Shown here piece after piece: positions 41,288-52,439 of a stretch of DNA of 64,000 nucleotides (position 1 is its first letter; each line of letters opens with the position of its first letter). Source of the stretch: Chimonanthus salicifolius. Its lineage: Eukaryota > Streptophyta > Magnoliopsida > Laurales > Calycanthaceae. Location of the stretch: NCBI GenBank assembly GCA_013350335.1, contig CM023539.1, positions 68,111,449 through 68,175,448 on the forward strand. Direction: 5' to 3'. A program made the translations under genes and the position numbers. The notes below the pieces were generated by a model. The model made no database searches, had not been told where the DNA came from, and saw only the letters and a program-made list of their open reading frames with translations.

Positions 41288-41500
41288 ATTCTTTGAGTAC
41301 GATTTTTTAAGTCTAAAATTATAGATGTATTTTAATACCTTGTTTGTATAAATTAGTCGAGAAATGGTTTCGTTTGAAAATTCCACTTCACAATCCACTT
41401 CGCTAATGAATTTTTTCATAGGATAAAAGAGTAATTTTCATCAACTTTTAAAAAATAAGTGTGTAGAAAAAGATTTTTCAGATACCTACAGAGGCTCCCT
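41288..41500. mobile_element. Relative of foldback MITE 19687-20046
   Basis: Starts TTAATTCTTTGAGTACGATT like the arms of the foldback element, then AAAATTCCACTTCACAATCC, and ends AATAAGTGTGTAGAAAAAG. Right arm lost or diverged. Confidence 0.5.
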
Positions 41501-41519
41501 TAATTAATTAACATATCTA

Positions 41520-42145
41520 TAACTCAAGTGGTGTGCGTGATGGTTGGGGAAATCATGATAGTGAAAAAGATCCAATTGAGAAACGACGTACATATGTACC
41601 ATCATATTCAATATTCATTGCTTCATTATTATTATTATTATGTTGAGACTATCATATTTACACCAAGAATGATGAAGACAGAGGATGACAATTGACAAAA
41701 CTAGCATCCTTTGAATGTGCTCTCTTCCTTTCTCTCACTTCTCTCTCTTCTCTCTCTTAACTTCTTTTCTTAACACTTCATTAAGACTCACTTGGAACTT
41801 GAAAACTGGTGACCTGTGTCTGCTCTGTTTGTCTTTCCCATTTCACATGTTCAAGATAGAGAGAAAAAGAGAGACAGAATTCAACAGCTGATGCCTGTCT
41901 CTTCAGATTTAAGGTAAAGGCTTTAATAATTTAAGCTAGTGTCTCTTCAGACATAAGTTAAGACCTAATATGGCTCATTAATAATGTCAAACTCTAGTTG
42001 GGTCTAGGCAGTGTCATTTTCAGAAATTGCATTTGAATGTGGACCCTCACGTGACTAAATTCTGTTGCTTTTCCTAGTTATGGGCATAATTCAACTGTAT
42101 TTGTAGACTTTATTGGCTGTATATTTTAATATAGGTAAATTTTTT
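41520..42145. other. No gene; pyrimidine-rich leader-like tract
   Basis: (ATT)n at about 41627-41642, then a CT-rich tract at about 41720-41770 and a purine-rich stretch to 41880. It resembles an untranslated first exon with a donor-like AAGGTAAAGG near 41912, but no coding exon follows. Confidence 0.35.
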
Positions 42146-42349
42146 TAAGAGATACGAGATAAAATGAAATTCTTATTTTATCTTTATCAGTTTACCGCTC
42201 ATCAAATACCGGTATTCTGATAAATAAAATATATACATGCAGAGCGACGTGTTATGGGTAAACCGATATGGGTACACCAATACTTGATGAGCGGTATATC
42301 GATAGGAGTAAAATGAAAATTTCACTCAATTTCGTGTCTCCTAACAGCT
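42146..42349. mobile_element. Palindromic MITE
   Basis: Inverted halves: left GAGATACGAGATAAAATGAAA ... TTTACCGCTCATCAAATAC, right inverted GGAGACACGAAATTGAG ... ATACCGCTCATCAAGTAT. About 204 bp, no coding capacity. Confidence 0.65.
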
Positions 42350-42810
42350 TTTGCCTGTGTTAGGATGGTTGTTCGAGTTTATTTAGACATTTATATGTAT
42401 TAGATGGTTGGATGAGAAAATATTGTGATAAACTTATAAATGGTATAAATTCAGTTTGATTTGACGATTGTAGCCCTTAATCAAGAGTAAATGACTTGAA
42501 TGCTCAAGTACTGAACTAGTTATTATTATGATTACCAAATGATCATGAATTTTTTTAAGCCTTAGTATAAGCTATGCAAATCCTACATGTTTTACCACTC
42601 AAGACATTTTTAAGTGGGAAACAAGACCGTATATAGTAGGAGGAATACATGGAAATTTATTATTCTAATGTTTAAAAATATTGTTCTTAAAGATGAAAAA
42701 ATGGATAGATAATTGGCATACTTCATCTGACAAACATTTTCATGCCCATAAGGTGAAAATATAACTTGGGTAATGAAATGCTACACATTTATGTAATAAA
42801 CTCGAGTCGT

Positions 42811-43315
42811 TGTAACGACCCGACCCTACCTATCATAATATTGTCCGCTTTGAGCCCCACATGGGCCCTCACGGTTTTGTTCTAGGCCCTGGCCCATGTG
42901 GCGAGGCCCAAAGGCCTTGTAATGGAGAGGGGCTTTGCCTCCTCATATATAGCCCCCTCCACCCAACTCCACAACCGATGTAGGACTTGGGTGGGGTGCT
43001 ACAATCTACCCCCTTAAGACCAGAGCCGTCCCCGGCTCTGTCACGTTACACTGACAGGGGTCCACACACAGAGGCAAGCAACATCACGCAAGTGGAACCC
43101 ACACAGTCTGAATGTTGAACTATGCTCTGATACCACTTGTAATGACCCAACCCTATCCATCACAATATTGTCCGCTTTGGGTCCCATGTGGGCCCTCACG
43201 GTTTTGTTCTAGGCCCTGGCCCATAGGCCTTGTGATGGAGAGGGGCTTGCTTTCTCATATATAGTCCCCTCCACCCAACTCCACAACCGATGTGGGACTT
43301 GGATGGGGTGTTACA
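42811..43315 (-). mobile_element. Complete TRIM retrotransposon
   Basis: Two direct LTRs of 193 and 178 bp (42811-43003 and 43138-43315), both running TGTAA...TACA, flank an internal region of 134 bp. On the minus strand the LTR begins TGTAACACCCC and carries CCCACATCGG and the TATA-like CTATATATGAG. Next to the 5' LTR (43138) is TGGTATCAGAGC (43135-43124), the primer-binding site for initiator Met tRNA. A polypurine tract AAGGGGGTAGAT precedes the 3' LTR. It encodes nothing. TSD is weak (GTCGT/GTCAC). Confidence 0.88.
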
Positions 43316-44105
43316 GTCACATTAGGAGGTTGTTTATCTATTTTTTGAAGAAAATAGTTCTACAGAAAAAAAATATCTTTGAGTTTGGTTAATGTTATTC
43401 AATCGGTGCTACAGAATTTAGCCTCATGTAAGACTATAGAAATATGATGTTCTATTATTTGTATTAAAATCTCAATTGGTTGCCTCCTGCCTCTGAAAGC
43501 GGGAGGTTGAATCTAGTAAAATTAAAGCACCTAAAATATAATAAATATTTTCTACTAAGATAAGTTGCTTGATCTACATTCATTCTAAAAAGATGGACAT
43601 ATTTCGATCTATGTACATCATTATCATCATCTAAGTTATTTATTTCATTAATCTAAAGTTGACCTTTATATTTAAATTTAACAAATTATTTCTATGAATC
43701 GACTTATCTTTAAATTTGCAACCATTAATGCATTCGATGAACCTATATCATATGAATTAATATTCTAAGGTATCCGTAAGAAGCTAGATTTCAGAGCGAG
43801 TCGGATGTTTGACTTGGACACTGCTGAGCTGAGTACTTTTTTTATTTATAATTTTAACAACTAATCGAGAAAAATAAAAGAATAGTTTTTCTCTAAAATC
43901 ATTATAATTATAAATTTATAATAAAAATAATAAAACTAAAATAACAAGATGATGAAGAAGCTCGATCCTTTCATTATTCATGTTATTTACTTCGTCAGTG
44001 TCCTATCCAAAATGTGTGGCTCAATTTAAAAGGTCAACGAAGGAGGCCTCCCTTAAGAAACGGGCTTGATAGTGGGTCTGGCCCAGTATCTTCCACTCTG
44101 TACTG
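43316..44105. other. No gene; SINE A scrap
   Basis: A partial family A head occurs at about 43468-43512 (AATTGGTTGCCTCCTGCC ... GGGAGGTTGAATC). Otherwise AT-rich without recognised features. Confidence 0.5.
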
Positions 44106-44109
44106 CGTC

Positions 44110-44434
44110 TAGGGGTCGAAATCTCGGCTAATATGGTGCGTATCGGCCGAGATATCTCGGCCATTGAAATTCCGAGACACCTCGGCCGATACACATGGTA
44201 TCGGCCAGAGATAGAAAAGTTCGGTCAATACAGCCAATTTTTATTTTTTTTATTTAAAAAAAAAATATCGGCATGGGCCCGGTCTATATCTCGGCCAATA
44301 TTTATATTTAATTTTTTTTTAAATAGTCTTTTTTATTTTTTTAAATGATTTTTAAAAAAAAAAACCACCGAGATTTTCAAAAAAAAAAAAGAGGAGAGAG
44401 AAAAATCTTGGCCGAAAATTCAGCACGACCCCTG
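44110..44434. mobile_element. hAT-type MITE, TCGGCCGATA family
   Basis: Ends TAGGGGTCGAAATCTCGGC and, inverted, CAGGGGTCGTGCTGAATTTTC. Subterminal repeats: CGTATCGGCCGAGATATCTC, CTCGGCCGATACACATGG and others. Flanking octamers ACTGCGTC and ACTGCCCC agree at 6 of 8. About 325 bp, non-coding. Confidence 0.75.
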
Positions 44435-44558
44435 ACTGCCCCTGCATTCCTGGCTTGGCCCAAAAGCCCGAACTCGCCAGTGTAGAGAGGCCAAGGAATA
44501 TAAGGGGGAACTTTTTCCCCTCCTCTCCAACTTATCTTTTGGAGAGAGGAGTTTTCAT

Positions 44559-45080
44559 GATGCATTTGGATGGAGGGGTGACCCTCCCTTACTCTTAGTT
44601 TGGTAATAGAGGAGTGAGGGTAAAAAAATCCCTCTTTCTTTTTTAAAACACTTTAGAGCATGAAGGTTTTCAGAAAATCCTTGACCCTCTTTACTCCTCT
44701 TTACGCTCTCTTTGCATTAACAAAGAAAAAATATTTTAAAATATTTTTAATTGATGAACATTATTTAATAATTATATTTTATAAAATTATATTTTTAAAT
44801 GAATTTAATAAAAAATATTTATTTTCATAAAAATTGTTAATACATTAGGTTACTCTATTTACAGTTATCAAAGAAGATTTTTTTTGTCTCTTAAAGTAAA
44901 GTTTTAAATTTATCCATATAATTACTAAAGAAGGTAAGGATAAGAGATGCACAAAAGTCACCCATGTTCAAAGGTAACCCCTGTAAAATTTATCTCTCGT
45001 ACAAACACAGCTGAGATAATCTCTGACCAGGAGTTACCTTTGTAATCCTTCCAAAATTTACCCCACATCCAAATGGAGTC
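44559..45080. mobile_element. TIR element related to 9729-11230
   Basis: Ends GATGCATTTGGATGGAGGGG and, inverted, GACTCCATTTGGATGTGGGG, with GGTGACCCTCCCTTAC and AAGGTAACCCCTGTAAAATT blocks inside, as in the tandem units at 10205-10975. Confidence 0.6.
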
Positions 45081-45365
45081 AAAGAAATGCAAGTAAGATG
45101 GGGGGACAAAGGGCAGCTGACCCGGAAACCCGAATTTGGGTCTGGGCCTACAGCCGAGCGTGAAAGGGACGCAGAGAAGGAGTGGGGGCCACCATGGATG
45201 ATTAAAAAAAATGAACATAAATTGCGGGAGCACTGAAGCCATTGTGTGACTGCAGGTGTCCTTGTAAATTTATGAGGTGATGGTAACAGTTTAGGATTGG
45301 TGGGAAATTTAAAGCAGCACCGCCCACACCAAATTTGTATGTCAGTTTGGTTGGCCATCACTACA

Positions 45366-45427
45366 GCTTTGTGAATGCATTCAATCTTTATTGCTAGCTT
45401 TGTGAATGCATTCAATCTTTATTGCTT
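45366..45427 (+). repeat. Two tandem 31-bp units
   Basis: GCTTTGTGAATGCATTCAAT plus CTTTATTGC(TA) occurs twice back to back, identical over about 29 bp. Confidence 0.9.
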
Positions 45428-45727
45428 TTATTTGATTCCTTCTTGGCTTCTATTTCATGTTTCTCACTGCATAGTCAAGAAACTTGTTTGTATTTGGGTG
45501 ATTTTATATTTTTCACAAAAAATATAGCAGCTTTATTGCAATTGGGCGATCTTATACTTTTGTAAAAAGTTTGATAGAAAATGAGAGAAATGGGAAGATA
45601 AGACATTTCAAATTTTCATGAATTAAAAAAATATGAAAGCATATTGAATTTGTATAAGTGTTGCATGCTAAATGTTTGGTGATTTACGCATTTTTGGAAA
45701 AAAATATATATTTTACCATAGTCCAAG

Positions 45728-45935
45728 ACATGAAGTATAGTGGCTTGGTGGTCAAGAATTTGTCTGAGACGCAAAAAATTTTGAGCTCAAGTCATTCTCA
45801 ACACAGAATGTCCACTCTCTGTAATGTTACTCTGTGTTTGTGAATAAGGAGGTTTGTACACATGTTCTAAGGATTAGTCAGGTGCTCTAAGAGGTTTGGA
45901 CACTTTGTCTTAAAAAAAAAAAAAAAAAAAAAATT
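45728..45935 (+). mobile_element. SINE, family B
   Basis: Head GTGGCTTGGTGGTCAAGAAT, GTCCACTCTCTGTAATGTTA, trailer GGAGGTTTGTACACATG, TAGTCAGGTGCTCTAAGAGG, poly(A) about 22 nt. The A-tail length suggests a relatively recent copy. Confidence 0.8.
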
Positions 45936-47539
45936 TGATAGTAGACCGGCAATTTTCACCCCTGCCAAAGCTTATGGGTATGTTTGAGAAATAATTCACG
46001 ATAGAATAAAAACGATTTCGTTTCGTAATAAAAATGATAAATCCTTTGAAGGACATTAAAAGTGACACAAAAAATAAGTCACAACCATTTTCAATGTACT
46101 TTTTTATCACTATTCTTTCCACCAAATATGACTCTTTGAAAACCATTCTAATTTTCAACAATTCTATATCATTCTACATACCAAATGGGACCTATCTTCC
46201 TCACAATACAATTAATAGCTTTCTTTGTCTCCTTCACATTGCACATAATTCATTGAAGCACCTAAATAATAATAATGTTTATTAGATAATATCAAATTTG
46301 AATTAAAATTTTAGAGATTTTTTACAATTACATTCTCCTACCAATGGAACCTCTACATTAATGTATACTTTCATCAAGAGAGCACCATGATAGATTATTG
46401 GTCAAGCATTGAATCTAATAGGTTTCGAAGAGGAAATATTTTATAATTACCAAGACAAGGATGTATAGTGATTTTGACCACTAAGATCAAGTCTATAGAG
46501 ATTGATTTTTTTAAACTCAAATGTGTGTTTTACTTGTAACTCATCATGTCTATTTTCAATATGAAATTTTGGATTTTAATGGTCTTAAATGGGTGGGCTT
46601 AGACTTAGTGTTTTTCCAAACAGGGCAGGCTTTGACTTTAACCTACAAAGTCTGACGGGTTTAGGACGAGCTTAGGTCACCATAGAGCATAGCCTACTCT
46701 GAACCCGACCCGTAAATCCTCCTAAATATAGATTATGAGATAAATTTGAAATTGTGTTATTGCATTAATCAAATCAAATACAAATAGAAACATTATGAGA
46801 ATATTCATAGATACAATACCAAGTTGAGATTCCATTAAATCTTAAAAAATAATAATCTATGCAATGTATAAGATGGAGAGTGGAGTGACCTCCTTGAAGG
46901 AATACATGGCCACCAAGCATTGTGATATATACATTTTAAAATGAATAATTTCACTTAATGGTTTAAATTATATTTTGTATATTAAAAAAAATGGCTATAT
47001 AGTTAATTTAACTATATAATTATTTTTACTATCAAATATATTTTGAAGTTTCCAGTGATATCACATAAAACTATTAATGGATAATACAAATATGTGGATA
47101 AAGTAATGAAGTTGAGGGTAAAATTTAGTGTATGCTGACTAGTTTTGATCGTATACGGATCACTATCCATCAACATTGATATATAAACTCATTTTAAAGG
47201 AGAATGTCAATATTACCATTAAATCCTTATATTAGATTGATAACATTAAGATTGAACCACATTTTGACCTTTTGATCAATTTAGAAATTCAAATTTATTT
47301 TGTAAGGTAAGATCCTCAATAACACGACAACTTATTAATTAGGCCTGTTTCATAATTATGAGTTTAAATTTAAATTTTAAATCATGATTAATGAAAGTTA
47401 ACAACTTAAAATTCTATTATTATAATTTCATATTTTATTAACTCACTCCCAAGTTCTAAAGTTTCCATATAATAATGTGATAAACATAAAACGTATCATA
47501 CATTGTGAGGATCTTCATAGATAAAATCATATCTCGAAA
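45936..47539. other. No gene; repeat fragments
   Basis: A hAT-like terminus GCAATTTTCACCCCTGCC occurs at about 45949, and a GACGGGTTTAGG/CCCGACCCGTAA palindromic fragment at about 46600-46740. No gene. Confidence 0.45.
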
Positions 47540-47652
47540 GATTTTATTAAATCCTAATAAATGATAATAGATGATTTTATTAAATCCTAATAAATGATTA
47601 TAGATTTATGTTATATGATTTTATTAAATACTAATAAATAATAATAAATTTA
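47540..47652 (+). repeat. Three tandem AT-rich units
   Basis: GATTTTATTAAATCCTAATA-type units begin near 47540, 47573 and 47616, period about 33-43 bp. Confidence 0.8.
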
Positions 47653-47800
47653 TGTAATGATCCGTCTCACTAGCACAATATTGTCTGTCTTCGAGGCTAT
47701 ACATCTTCACGGCTTTGCATTGAGTCCAAGTGTCATAGTTAGGCTCAAAATATGTTGTGCTAGAAGATAGGAGAATGTGGGACTCTCTGCCCTCCTCTCT
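47653..47800 (-). mobile_element. TRIM LTR fragment
   Basis: Starts TGTAATGATCCGTCTC and shares ACAATATTGTCTGTCTT and CACGGCTTTG with the LTRs at 42811-43315, then diverges around GAATGTGGGACTCTC. A diverged solo LTR of the same or a sister family. Confidence 0.55.
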
Positions 47801-47869
47801 CCGGGGCAAACTTTCTATGGCTGAACTCTCTCTCTCTCTTGCACTCCTTATATGCGGGTGCAGATCAAT

Positions 47870-48500
47870 ACAATTATTACATAATATTATAATGTCTTAT
47901 ATTTCTTAACTAAAGTTAAAAAAAAACTTCTTTAGATCAATAATAAGTGTCTAAATCACATTTTCATTAAATTATAGTGAAAATCTCAAATCATACTTTA
48001 AACATCATAGTAGATGTTTTTTTGATTGAAGTACCTCTATTTTTGCATAAAAAAAAATTTAGATGTTCTTTTTTTTTATTGAAGTACCTCTATTTTTGCA
48101 TGACTTTGTTGATGAAACAAATTATTTGATTAATTTCTTAATTAACTTTTGAAAAATAATAAATTATTATTTCCTGGCCCACCTATCTACACCTAAGGAA
48201 GACCTTGGGTTTCGATCAATGGTGGGACCTACTGATTTTCTTCTCCCCTTTCACAAACTATTGGGCAGTACTCTCCTTCGAACAACAGAGAGGAGTTCGG
48301 TAGATGTGGTAGGAGTTTGAAATGGAAGGGTAAAAAGGTAATTTCACTCAAATTTTTGAAAAAGAGTGTGTAAAAAAAGAAAATCCAGTGTCTGTATAGC
48401 TTTCCATATAAAAAATTATATAACTTAAAAGATAGGTGAAAGATATTCCTTTTTCTAGTGACATTCTTCCATAATGACATTCACATCACTCCAAATAATC
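47870..48500. other. No gene recognised
   Basis: AT-rich; an imperfect duplication of TTTTTTGATTGAAGTACCTC occurs near 48016 and 48070. No gene. Confidence 0.45.
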
Positions 48501-48700
48501 CATAATTTTTACTCATAATGTGCAATTTTCATTATTGGGCTGCTCAAAGACTCAACACCTACTCTGAACCCTCCCTACATTATCCTTCTCCTCTTTTTGC
48601 TTTTATCTTTCCATGGAATCGTCGATCCAACGGTCAAAAGCCAAAGAGTGAAGGAAGATCACGTGTGAAGAGGAAAAGTAGTCGCAGTAAAAGAATAGAA

Positions 48701-48702
<2 letters not shown>

Positions 48703-48731
<29 letters not shown>
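48703..48731 (+). repeat. (GA)n microsatellite upstream of MIR166
   Basis: GA dinucleotide run, followed at about 48771-48787 by CCCGG repeats. It lies in the probable promoter or leader of the MIR166 transcript. Confidence 0.85.
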
Positions 48732-48733
<2 letters not shown>

Positions 48734-49040
48734 CATGGAGTCGTGGTCATGTCTGCAAGACCAGCTGTAGGCCCGGCCCGGCCCGGCCCTTCTACGCTCT
48801 TTTGTCCCGCCTTTTCATCTCTGCTCCACCTTCCCTTTTTCTACTTTCTTCTTATATCTCTCTATCATCATTCCATTCATCATTCTATCATATCTGTCTC
48901 TCTCTCTCTTTCTTCCCTAAAACAAAGGCGAGAGTTTTGGGGGGTGAGAGCAGAAGACCCAGATAGAGAAACAGAGAGTTTTATGGGTGAGAACAGAATC
49001 AGAGAGACAGAGAGAGAAGAGGAAGCTTTTTCCATTGAGG

Positions 49041-49061
49041 GGAATGTTGTCTGGCTCGAGG
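49041..49061 (+). ncRNA. miR166* strand
   Basis: The 21 nt opposite miR166, starting GGAATGTTGT, with the common plant star sequence. Two-nucleotide offset to miR166 as expected for DCL1 cutting. Confidence 0.93.
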
Positions 49062-49140
49062 CCACCAACATCGCTCTTCCCATCCAACCCTTCTATCACA
49101 AATTTCTATCTGTTCTTCTGATCAGTCGATGCAGGTGACG

Positions 49141-49161
49141 TCGGACCAGGCTTCATTCCCC
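49141..49161 (+). ncRNA. Mature miR166
   Basis: Identical over 21 nt to the conserved land-plant miR166 (5' U, ends CCCC). Confidence 0.97.
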
Positions 49162-49199
49162 CCAAATTTCTGCTTCCTCCCTCCGATCATCACATCCAG

Positions 49200-50600
49200 C
49201 ACCAGATCTAGACATGGGTATTTCATTTTATTTTTAAATCATTGTTTATTTCATTTTTTAAAATCTTGAAAGGTGAGTGCTGATTCAGATCTGCAACCTT
49301 AAGGTTGTCTTGTAAAATGTTTTGCACCCTTTATTGTGGACTGTTGCTTGACTGTTTTCTTTTCTTAATTTAATTGTAGATTTTGGGGTTGTTGTGTCCA
49401 ATGTATGGGGTCTAAAATTGTGGGTGTGGATTTGCTGATTGGTGTAATGATATGGTTTTGACTGAAATAAAAAAGGTTTCCATTATTACCTACTTTTCAA
49501 CTTGTTTTCTAATCTTGGTTTTGTCAGTCTAGACCCTAACTCCTTTGGCAGTTCATCATTGGTTACAAGTTTTCTCATCATGACTTTCACCCATGTCATG
49601 ATCCGTCTGTTTCCTACTTTCTTCAGATCTAGGGTTTCTTCTCTACTCTACTCTAAGAGTTCTCATTCATGGCAATCTTTTTTTTTTTTTAACTCTTGAA
49701 CCCCACCGATTCTAATTCTTACTGTTCACAGGGTAAAACTTCGGATCTATGACACACCGATAAGTACCAAGGATCAGGGAAGGCACACAAGAGTTTGAAC
49801 ACCAGGCTTACTGCAGAAAACAGAGAAGCCCAATCACTAAAACAAATAAAGTGATGGGTGAACAAATATATGCACTCCTTGCATTCTTATCTTCTTTTTA
49901 GGTTTGTTCTTACAGATCTGGTATCATCATTACTCAACAAGCAGGGAAGGATATGAACAAGATCTTAATCCTCAGGGAAGGAAGTAATTTACCCACCATG
50001 GTATCTCTTTTCTTACTACTTATCTGAAGTATGCATATATTTTAGTTGTTCTCTATCACAAAGATAAATTGAAGAAAGATAATTTTTATTGATTGAATAT
50101 ATTCAGACATATGATGCTTTTTTTTACTTTCCTTGCTTTTGAAAGCCAATGATTTAGGGTTTGATTCTAGAAATATACATCTTCTAAGTTGTATCTTATT
50201 CTAGCAATTTGAACCTATTTTATGTTAATATTTCGTCATGGGTGAACAAGATTTGACATGTTTTAATAGGTTGTGAAGCTAATTTAGTGGAAAACGAATC
50301 TGTTCGATGAGGATCTTGCTTTTGATACACTCTTTTTAAAAAAAAAAAAATCTTTTCTGTAAAAGAGAAGTGGTGAAAAGTTGAAGCCATCTTTCTTTCA
50401 ATGCTTTCTGTTACTTGAGAACAAAGGTGAAAGGACCATCTTCTTAAGATATTGGGCTCATCCTCACAAACCTCATTGAAAATTTGAAACCCTAATTTGT
50501 TCTTATTCATATAATCTACAATTTTCATCCCATGCCTTTGTTACACTCCTACATTTCGAATACGCATCTACTTACGAATTTCTATGATTTTGGGATGAAA
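49200..50600 (+). other. Possible downstream exons of pri-MIR166
   Basis: A donor-like GACATGG|GTATTTC lies near 49218, an acceptor TTCACAG near 49731, another TTCTTACAG near 49914 and a donor ACCATG|GTATCTC near 50000. Non-AT-rich segments between them (about 49732-49857 and 49915-50000) lack long frames, as in spliced pri-miRNAs. Inferred only. Nothing else is recognised here. Confidence 0.3.
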
Positions 50601-51050
50601 TATGAAATTGGGTTTCTCTTTTTCTCTTTCACTTACTTCACTTGGGTGCATTGCTTCAGAGTTCAGAGACAATAAGAAGAGAGAGAGAGAGTTAGGTGGT
50701 CATGTCATCGACACGTCCCATTGGAAGCAGTCCAATCACTTAGAAAGTTGCAGTCACAAACAACAGACTTACCAGGCAAAGTCAGTAGTGAGGCCATGGA
50801 TTTTCTCTAGTCACTGCCTATCATTTATTGCAACATTGATATATCAATGCCTTTGTTTGGTGATTCCCCATGAGAAAGGCTCATTTTCAAATTTTAAATT
50901 CGGGTTGGAATCTTTGATGCAGATGTGGGTTTTCAGCTTTGACTCTAGCAGGCACTGAAAATAAATGTTAGAAGTTTTTGGGTTTGATTTAGGCTCAAAT
51001 CTTTTTGGTTTATTTCTCATGCGATTACTCATCGATTTATCAATGTGAGT
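50601..51050. other. No supported gene
   Basis: Contains a GA-rich tract at about 50677-50691 and a 118-codon frame of low complexity that resembles no family. It could be a further untranslated exon of the MIR166 transcript. Confidence 0.3.
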
Positions 51051-51054
51051 AGAT

Positions 51055-51128
51055 TGAAAGGTTTACACATGCTCGTGGGTTTAGTTTCATCTCCAATATG
51101 AGGTGAGAATACTTATGGTAGAGAAAAA
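51055..51128 (+). mobile_element. SINE family C, 3' fragment
   Basis: GGGTTTAGTTTCATCTCCAA, then ATATGAGGTGAGAATACTTA and an A-rich tail; matches the 3' half of family C. Confidence 0.6.
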
Positions 51129-51967
51129 AGAAGATTGTATTTGATTTTATTTTTTTGAACAAGTAGAAAAGAGAACTTCATTCACATTGCATTTAGTTCC
51201 TTAGTTTAGGATGCTATAAAGGGATTTTTATTGGGTATTTTGTTACTTTCTTTAGGCTTACTTTGATTGATTTCTCATCTTTACTTACACGAAGTTGGAT
51301 TTTTTTAGCAGTATTTACCTACATGAATTTGTAGCCCCAAGTGATTTGATTCCACTTTAAGGCCTTGAGGATTATTCTTTCCTTTTTAACTTTTGTTCTT
51401 CTTAAGCTAATGAAATTTATGCTTTCATCAATGTTTGGTACCGGAATAATGTTTTTGGAACATCTAATTTTCGTCCAAACAATATAATCTTGTATATGAT
51501 TTGCATATTTTCTGAATTATTTCGTCCCATAGTTGACTGAGTTCAGAAATAATACCAGATTTCTTTCTTACCGTCCAGGAAACAGTGATACAGATCATCT
51601 CTTATAACAGCCCAGTTGCGTTACGATCAACTGAGTCATGATTTGAGTGGGTTTTACTGTTTTGTAATGCAACTCAGTTGCACTTGCTCATGACCAGATA
51701 ATAGCAGCACAAGTTTATAATTCCTGCCCTATTTATAGTTTCAAGTCTTGTGAAAAATGCACAATGGATGCTCAAATATAATCCATGGGAAAAAAAAATA
51801 AGAAAGAAAAATTTCCTCCCTAATGTTACGAGTCACCCAAGCCCTAGGGTTAGGGTCACATGCTATTCTACCGGTTAAGAGAGAGTAATCTTTAAAATGT
51901 AACAAATGGTAATGGGTGAGACCAACCTCTTTCATCAAATCTTAGTAAGAGTTGTCAAATTGTTATA
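51129..51967. other. No gene recognised
   Basis: AT-rich DNA. A local pair of AACCCAGTTGC-like phrases (CCCAGTTGCGTTACG, CTCAGTTGCACTTGC) lies at about 51610-51690. No gene. Confidence 0.45.
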
Positions 51968-51969
51968 TA

Positions 51970-52173
51970 CTCCCTCCGTCCTATTTTATTGGTTTCATTT
52001 TAAACATTTGTATTTTTTAAGCAACTTGAATTTGACTTTAAACCACTCCAGGTGAGAAGTAATTCTTATCAATTTTCAACACACTTTATGTTACTCGAAT
52101 ATAAATGGGATAACTATTTTGGAACAATCTCAAAGTCCATATCAGACAACTAAATAAATTGGGATAGAGGGAG
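51970..52173 (-). mobile_element. Stowaway-like MITE
   Basis: Ends CTCCCTCCGTCCTATTTTA and, inverted, CTCCCTCTATCCCAATTTA, flanked by TA at 51968-51969 and 52174-52175. Same family as the three copies near 12 kb. Confidence 0.9.
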
Positions 52174-52264
52174 TATCATCTTTCTATACAATATAACCCT
52201 AAACGATTTATATCATCTCATTCAATTGGATACCCAAAAATGATAAATGGAATGAATTTTTGTT

Positions 52265-52435
52265 ACTCAACTAGATAACCCACGCGGATAGCTCGGTCTT
52301 GGATTCGACTTTTCTAGAGGTTATATGATACACCAGGTTTGCAGGTGTTTACGTGTATTCGTAGGATTATTCTCACCTCTAATGTGGGAAGAGGATACCC
52401 ATATTATATACATATATATAAAAAAAAAAATAGCT
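52265..52435 (+). mobile_element. SINE, family C
   Basis: Has CTCGGTCTTGGATTCGACTT (B-box), TGATACACCAGGTTTGCAGG, ATTCTCACCTCTAATGTGGG, CCCATATTATATA and an A-tail. Confidence 0.7.
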
Positions 52436-52439
52436 TGCA

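Larger units (their letters stand above)
49022..49180 (+). ncRNA. MIR166: MIR166 precursor hairpin
   Basis: The 3' arm (49141-49161) is an exact 21-nt plant miR166, beginning UCGGACCAGG and ending UUCAUUCCCC. The 5' arm (49041-49061) is the star strand, GGAAUGUUGUCUGGCUCGAG plus G. The arms pair with a few bulges and leave 2-nt 3' overhangs; pairing continues outward from the duplex (GAGG...CCCC) and inward (CCACC...GGTGAC). The loop between is 79 nt, normal for plant MIR166. miR166 directs cleavage of HD-ZIP class III mRNAs and so sets leaf polarity, vascular patterning and meristem function. The 206-codon open frame across 48518-49138 overlaps the hairpin and is spurious. The full primary transcript cannot be fixed; it may extend from the GA-rich region near 48700 to spliced segments after 49200. 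Confidence 0.97.

Noticed and set aside
42811..43315. Cassandra-type TRIM carrying 5S rRNA
   Set aside because: I looked for the 5S internal promoter sequence in the LTRs and did not find it, so it is another TRIM-like family.
48518..49138. 206-codon open frame as a protein gene
   Set aside because: It runs through a GA microsatellite, a CCCGG repeat and the MIR166 star strand, and matches no protein family.
28823..49161. HD-ZIP gene as a local target of the nearby miR166
   Set aside because: miR166 targets class III HD-ZIP mRNAs in the START domain. This gene is class I, has no START domain, and shows no complementary site.
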